Shown one piece after another: positions 59,754 to 64,000 of a stretch of 64,000 nucleotides of DNA; the first letter of the stretch is position 1; the number at the start of each line of letters is the position of its first letter. Below the pieces are notes generated by a model. It ran no database searches and had not been told where the DNA came from. It worked only from the letters and a program-made list of their open reading frames with translations. Source of the DNA: Sapria himalayana. Taxonomy: Eukaryota > Streptophyta > Magnoliopsida > Malpighiales > Rafflesiaceae. A program made the translations under genes and the position numbers. The stretch is from NCBI GenBank assembly GCA_029783825.1, contig JAREIK010003364.1:62001-126000 (forward strand), given 5' to 3'.

Positions 59754-61595
59754 AGAAGATTTTTGTTGGTAGTTTTGGTTTTTTTCATTTTTCAGAATTG
59801 GATTGTTTTTTCAAATGGAAGAAGAAAATAATTCGCTTGGTATGATTAGATTAGAACCTACAAACTATTCAACCTAGAAAATAAAAATGATAAATTTTCT
59901 AATGATGATGGATCTACCTGAACTGTCTCGCGGTGATCCATAACATGAAAGTATAGATGATGTCATGTGAAAAAAGTTATACTATAAAACCTCTATCATA
60001 ATCAGATGATTAATTGTAAAGATAATTTTCCATTACATCTCGGTTATTTTAAATGCTGATGCGATATGAAAAAAGTTAGAATCGATACATCAGAAAAATA
60101 TACTGAAGAATAAAACCCTAATAATTTGGCAATTGGTTGAGATGCAATATCAGGATAAAACTTATATGATTGCTTATTTAAGTTTATTTCAATCATTAAT
60201 CAATTATTAATCAATTAACTAGTATCTATGAAAATAATACAAGATGATAGGGTTCAACATCTCTACTTCTTAGCTTGCTTTTAGAGAGTTTGGAAATGCT
60301 CATAATCTTTTTAAGTACATTGGCTCATAATAATATACTTACCATAATGATCATAACTGAAAGTTTGGTAAGGTTGAGAGACATAATGGGAAATTGACTT
60401 CTCTAGACATTAACATATTTGGGGAATTTATAATGAGAATGTATATCAAGGTCAAAACCCACACTCGAGGAAAAAAGTGAGAGTTCTCTCAAAGAAAAGT
60501 TCATAGATAAATGTTACTACGGTAATCAAGTAGGACATTTTAAGAGAAACTATTCAAAGTGGAAGAAACTACAAGATGAGCATTAGATGATAGATATTTT
60601 TAGAATGATGCATAGTAATTTTTTTACAGATTGTGACATTGTATTTTTTGGCAATGGTATACTAAATGATAAAATTAATTTGGAAAGTGACTAGGTAGCT
60701 AATACAACTGCAACCTTACACATCACACCAAAGCCAAACTTATTTTTGACTTTTTATCCAAGGACTATGGAATAGTTAGGATAGGTGATAGAAAAGCCTC
60801 AACCATATTTGGTATCAATGATGTTTGTCTGGAGACAAATATAAGATACCAACAATTACTTAGGGATATCTGAATTTGATATATCCAGAAGATTTTGATG
60901 AACTCGCTATCCATAAAAATGTTGGATAACATGGGTCATTTGGCCAAATTCAAAAAAGAATTATTGGAACTTATATAAAGGAATATTGACTATAGCAACT
61001 GTTGAATGGTAAATTTCATATATATTACTTCAACTAGGGCTAGCTTGAATCAAATAAATGTTTGGCGGGAAAATACTAGACTTGACTCTTAGCCAGAGAA
61101 AGTTAGTATGGATAATATACTTTCCACATGAACGTAGTTAACATCCACTATATAATAGCCATTTAATGATGGTAGGATAGTTGGCACTACTAGAGAAAAT
61201 GATACTACTATAAAATATTTTTAGAGGAGATTGATAGCAGTCAATCTAGATTTCTCATGTGTTCATTTCGAGACAAACAAAAATATCAAAGGAATCACTA
61301 ATAACATGACTTTTACTTCAACCACTTATAGGGATCACACTAATCAAAAGGACTCTTATGAGTTGAAAAAATTATTTTTACTTAAGCATCTCTATGTGGT
61401 CAATTGGATCAAGTGGGAGTTGATGGCTCGGAAAGAAAAGTTAAGTTCTCATGATATTGTAATTTCTATTAAACTTTTTCTTGTATGGGGAATGAGAAAT
61501 GGTTTAATAACCTAAAATCTTTTTTGTGATTTATATTCACTAAGCCCAAACCCAGAACACGTCTCTGATTGCCAAAATATGTTAGAGGGGAATAT
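59754..61595 (+). mobile_element. Copia D internal region: gag and protease remnant, pol deleted
   Basis: A gag-like frame starts at ATG 59,815: GMIRLEPTNYST then a TAG where the family has Trp (NYxxW), then KIKMINFLMMMDLPELSRGD. The gag zinc knuckle is at 60,512-60,553 (CYYGNQVGHFKRNY): the first Cys and the His remain, while the second and last Cys became Gly and Tyr, so it cannot bind zinc normally. The protease and following part at 60,720-60,875 reads VRIGDRKASTIFGINDVCLE, close to copia VKMGNxSxxxVxGIGDVCLE. Then only 700 bp remain before the polypurine tract. Integrase, RT and RNase H are missing. The 94-codon frame at 61,231-61,515 is not recognised. Confidence 0.85.
61583..61595 (+). 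other. Copia D polypurine tract
   Basis: TAGAGGGGAAT directly before TGTTAG of the 3' LTR, where plus-strand DNA synthesis would start. Confidence 0.7.
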
Positions 61596-62920
61596 TGTTA
61601 GATCTACCCAGTTTTGGGCAAACCGAGTTATTATATGTTTTGTTTGTTTGTTTTTTTTTATCCTTGGGTTTTTTTATTTATAAATGGGAGTGTGTGCTCA
61701 CATTTAAAAGGTATGTGTATCAATAAAAAAAAGGTTAGTTTTGGGTTATAAAAGATGTGTGCATATAGAAATGAATGACAAAAACTTATGCTAAAACAAA
61801 AAGAAAATGGGGATGCTCTCGCACCAAACAAAAAAGTCACGTGTGGTGACTATTTGTGAAAATGGAAATCATCCTATTTGTGTTTTTTGCAAAGTGGGAC
61901 TTTATTCTTAAAATGTCTATGGTGTGTACATGAAACATGGGATAATTTTTATGTTGCATGGTAGTGAATAGTGTTCTGTGCTTGAGTATTATTGTGGCAT
62001 GAACAAAAGAAACATTTTGCATCTTTGTGTTTTTTGTGAAGAGTGTGAACAATGTGTGGGCGTGTGTATTATGAATAGTGTGTGCACGTGAACCAAACTT
62101 AGAGTGTGAATTTTTATTTAAGTGTTTTGTGTGAAAATTGAAACGAGAATACTTGGTTTCTCATTTTCATTCTTGCTTGTGTTAATAAAAATAAAAATTA
62201 TTGTCATTTTTGATTTACATATTAATCTGGACTCCGTTAATTACTCTATTGGACATTTTTTAAATATTTTAGAACTTATTCTAAGTTTTAGTAATATTTA
62301 AAAAATGTAGTTTACTCTCATTTTCTATTTATGTTTATAAGGTTGCTAGAATCATGTGAAGTTTGTGTCTAGTCCCTATGGAGTTCTTTCAGTGTTTTGA
62401 AGAAATTATGATCGTGCTGCGCTCATGCTATATTTGTATTGTGTTCGTGTTGTGCTTATGTTATGCTCTTGCTGTGATAGTAATGCTCAAATTTCTTCTA
62501 AACTACTAGGTATAGAATTGAAAACATAATTATACATGTGTTTTCAAATACCTTTATACTTTGTATGATTTGTAATAATTTGGACATTGTAACTTTGTGT
62601 GTGTATAAAATATTTTTGTAATTTGGGGGGTAGAATATTTTTTATGATTTTGTATTATTTGTGGTAGTTTATTTTTATAAGTAGAGAAGCATATATATAT
62701 ATATATATATTGGACAATTTGAAATATATTTATTTACATAGTTCGATTGAAAATTTTGATAACTCAAAAAGTTTTTTCACTGTGTACTTTTCGGTCAATT
62801 TTTCTAACAAAAATTAAACAGTTTAAAAAGATCAAAGTCAAATTAACCTAATAGTCAGACTAATAATTTGTTCCGTAACTATTCTTAATTTTCAGACAAT
62901 ATTTCAATCGACCCTGAACA
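61596..62920 (+). mobile_element. Copia D 3' LTR (1,325 bp)
   Basis: Starts TGTTAGATCTACCCAG and ends CCCTGAACA. Partner of 58,405-59,741 in the same orientation, with matching blocks 'tatgctaaaacaaaaa', 'aaacatgggataat', 'tgtgtgtataaa' and 'tttgtggtagtttattttta'. A TATA box at 61,747 is shared. The bases after it (CTATT) have no matching duplication before the 5' LTR. Confidence 0.88.
61747..61754 (+). promoter_or_regulatory. LTR TATA box (copia D 3' LTR)
   Basis: TATAAAAG, partner of 58,551-58,558. Confidence 0.55.
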
Positions 62921-63355
62921 CTATTGTTATGCATTACATGAATTATGCATAAAGTTATGCATAACATTTAACACTAATATGCATAACTTGTTATGCAAAA
63001 TGTAATGCATAACGCAATGAATAACGTCTTTATGCATATCATTATGTGTTTATACATGAGTTATGCATAACATGTTTTTACATAAAGTTATGTGTTTATG
63101 CATAACATTATGCATAAAGGGTTCATTAGGTTATGCATAAACGAGTTTATAGAAATATCAGTTTATGCCTAATGTTAAATTACATGGTCTACATGGATAG
63201 TTTAAAAGGGTACATTTGTTGTGTATTGATAATTTTTTAAGCCCAAAACATATATATTTTTCGTTTTGGGTATTTTTAATTATAATTTTTGAAATGAGGA
63301 CTAAAATATAAATATTATTGTTTTGGACCCACTAAACTTAATTTTCCAAAAAAAA
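62921..63355. mobile_element. MITE G2, left part missing
   Basis: From 'ctattgttatgcattaca' it follows MITE G1 from about 58,025 onward to the right end ('ttttggacccactaaacttaattttcc'). It has the same TTATGCATAA palindromes. Same orientation as G1, so the right two thirds of the MITE occur on both sides of copia D. Confidence 0.75.
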
Positions 63356-63640
63356 AAACTTTATTTTTTAAAAAAAATACACTAATTCAAAAATAATTAA
63401 GTTTTAGTGTCCTAAAATGCATCAACCCAATTTTGTCCCTCGAATATTTAAGAAAAAAAAATTAGTTTTCCAATTTGAAATCAGTGTCTAAATTTTGAAA
63501 ATCAGTTTTCGAATTTAGAAACTATTTTTTTTGTTTACACAATATCTATTAAAATGAGCTTGTCATGTTTGAGGTTCGAACATATTTCAGTCACCATACA
63601 AAACAATCCTTAACCATCCGAACACATGCATCAAAATAAG
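63356..63640. repeat. Dispersed repeat R3, copy 2
   Basis: Collinear with 35,085-35,420: 'tagtgtcctaaaatgcatcaa', 'atgagcttgtcatgtttgagg', 'ttcgaacatatttcagtcacc' and 'ccttaaccatccgaacacatg'. On the minus strand GTTCGAACCTC resembles a pol III B box, with GGATGGTTAAGGATTG about 35 bases upstream as a possible A box. Confidence 0.6.
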
Positions 63641-64000
63641 TTGATGTGGTATAAATAAATTATACAATAATATGCATTAATATAATTAAATATCAATATA
63701 TTTAGATATATAAACAAATAAACATATATACAAATATATAATAATAAAATATTTTTATGTGTGTGTGTGTGTGTGTGCATGTATATGTGTGTGTATATAT
63801 GTATATGTGTATATATATAGATATATATTTTTATATATTCATGTAGGTTTATATATATATATGTGCTTATATATCAACATATATTTATATAATTATATGT
63901 GTGTGTGTGTGTGTAATACTATATATACACACATGTTTATATATCTATATATTTTTACACACACACACACATATATACATATATACATATACATACATAT
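63641..64000. repeat. TA/TG/CA microsatellite cluster at right edge
   Basis: (TG)n 63,758-63,778, (GT)n about 63,899-63,914 and (AC)n about 63,957-63,970 in TA-rich text, continuing past the window. Confidence 0.9.

Noticed and set aside
61231..61515. 94-codon frame inside copia D read as a possible integrase or RNase H piece
   Set aside because: No motif of either domain could be matched; left as unassigned internal sequence.

Overview
This window reads as nuclear DNA of a flowering plant. It is very AT-rich, and its only recognisable host gene is a decayed pentatricopeptide-repeat (PPR) gene. Almost everything else is plant-type repeat DNA: Ty1/copia and Ty3/gypsy retrotransposon remains, solo LTRs, hAT-type and MITE-type DNA elements, minisatellites and long (TA)/(CA)/(TG) tracts. 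I cannot name the species. I see no intact protein-coding gene, no rRNA or tRNA gene, no CRISPR array and nothing bacterial. Alignments were done by eye, so boundaries marked 'about' may be off by tens of bases.

Layout. 1-2.35 kb: a minus-strand copia element running off the left edge, with a primer-binding site and LTR. 2.56-3.27 kb: three tandem copies of a SINE-like 243-bp unit. 3.28-5.02 kb: PPR pseudogene, minus strand. 6.7-19.0 kb and 20.1-31.4 kb: two direct copies of one 11-12 kb block. Each holds a microsatellite-rich stretch, a non-autonomous gypsy element (gag-protease, minus strand, between LTRs of about 2 kb) and hAT-like insertions. A MITE with a GC-rich core (19.19-19.60 kb) lies between the blocks. 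The second block alone carries two related solo LTRs with perfect 5-bp target-site duplications; for one of them the empty site is visible in the first block.

32.3-33.7 kb: two pyrimidine-rich blocks around 730 bp of ordinary sequence. 35-36.4 kb: dispersed repeats, a short near-palindrome and a fresh 136-bp tandem duplication. 39.4-43.1 kb: decayed minus-strand copia pol and LTR. 43.1-46.9 kb and 54.3-56.9 kb: arrays of a 730-745-bp repeat in opposite orientations. The left array is interrupted by a 2.1-kb solo LTR that contains a 53-bp hairpin minisatellite. Between the arrays lie a plus-strand copia pol, a hAT-like fragment and three direct copies of another repeat.

57.8-63.6 kb: a copia element with two recognisable LTRs, a primer-binding site and a polypurine tract, but with most of pol deleted. 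It sits between a complete and a partial copy of a MITE-like element rich in TTATGCATAA palindromes.

Nothing here looks like a working pathway or operon. The value of the window is its layered insertion history: block duplication, then solo-LTR insertion and local minisatellite expansion in one copy only, plus nested insertions in tandem repeats. I found no convincing new biological system. The most unusual items are the hairpin minisatellite inside the solo LTR, the MITE duplication flanking the copia element, and the inverted 740-bp arrays.
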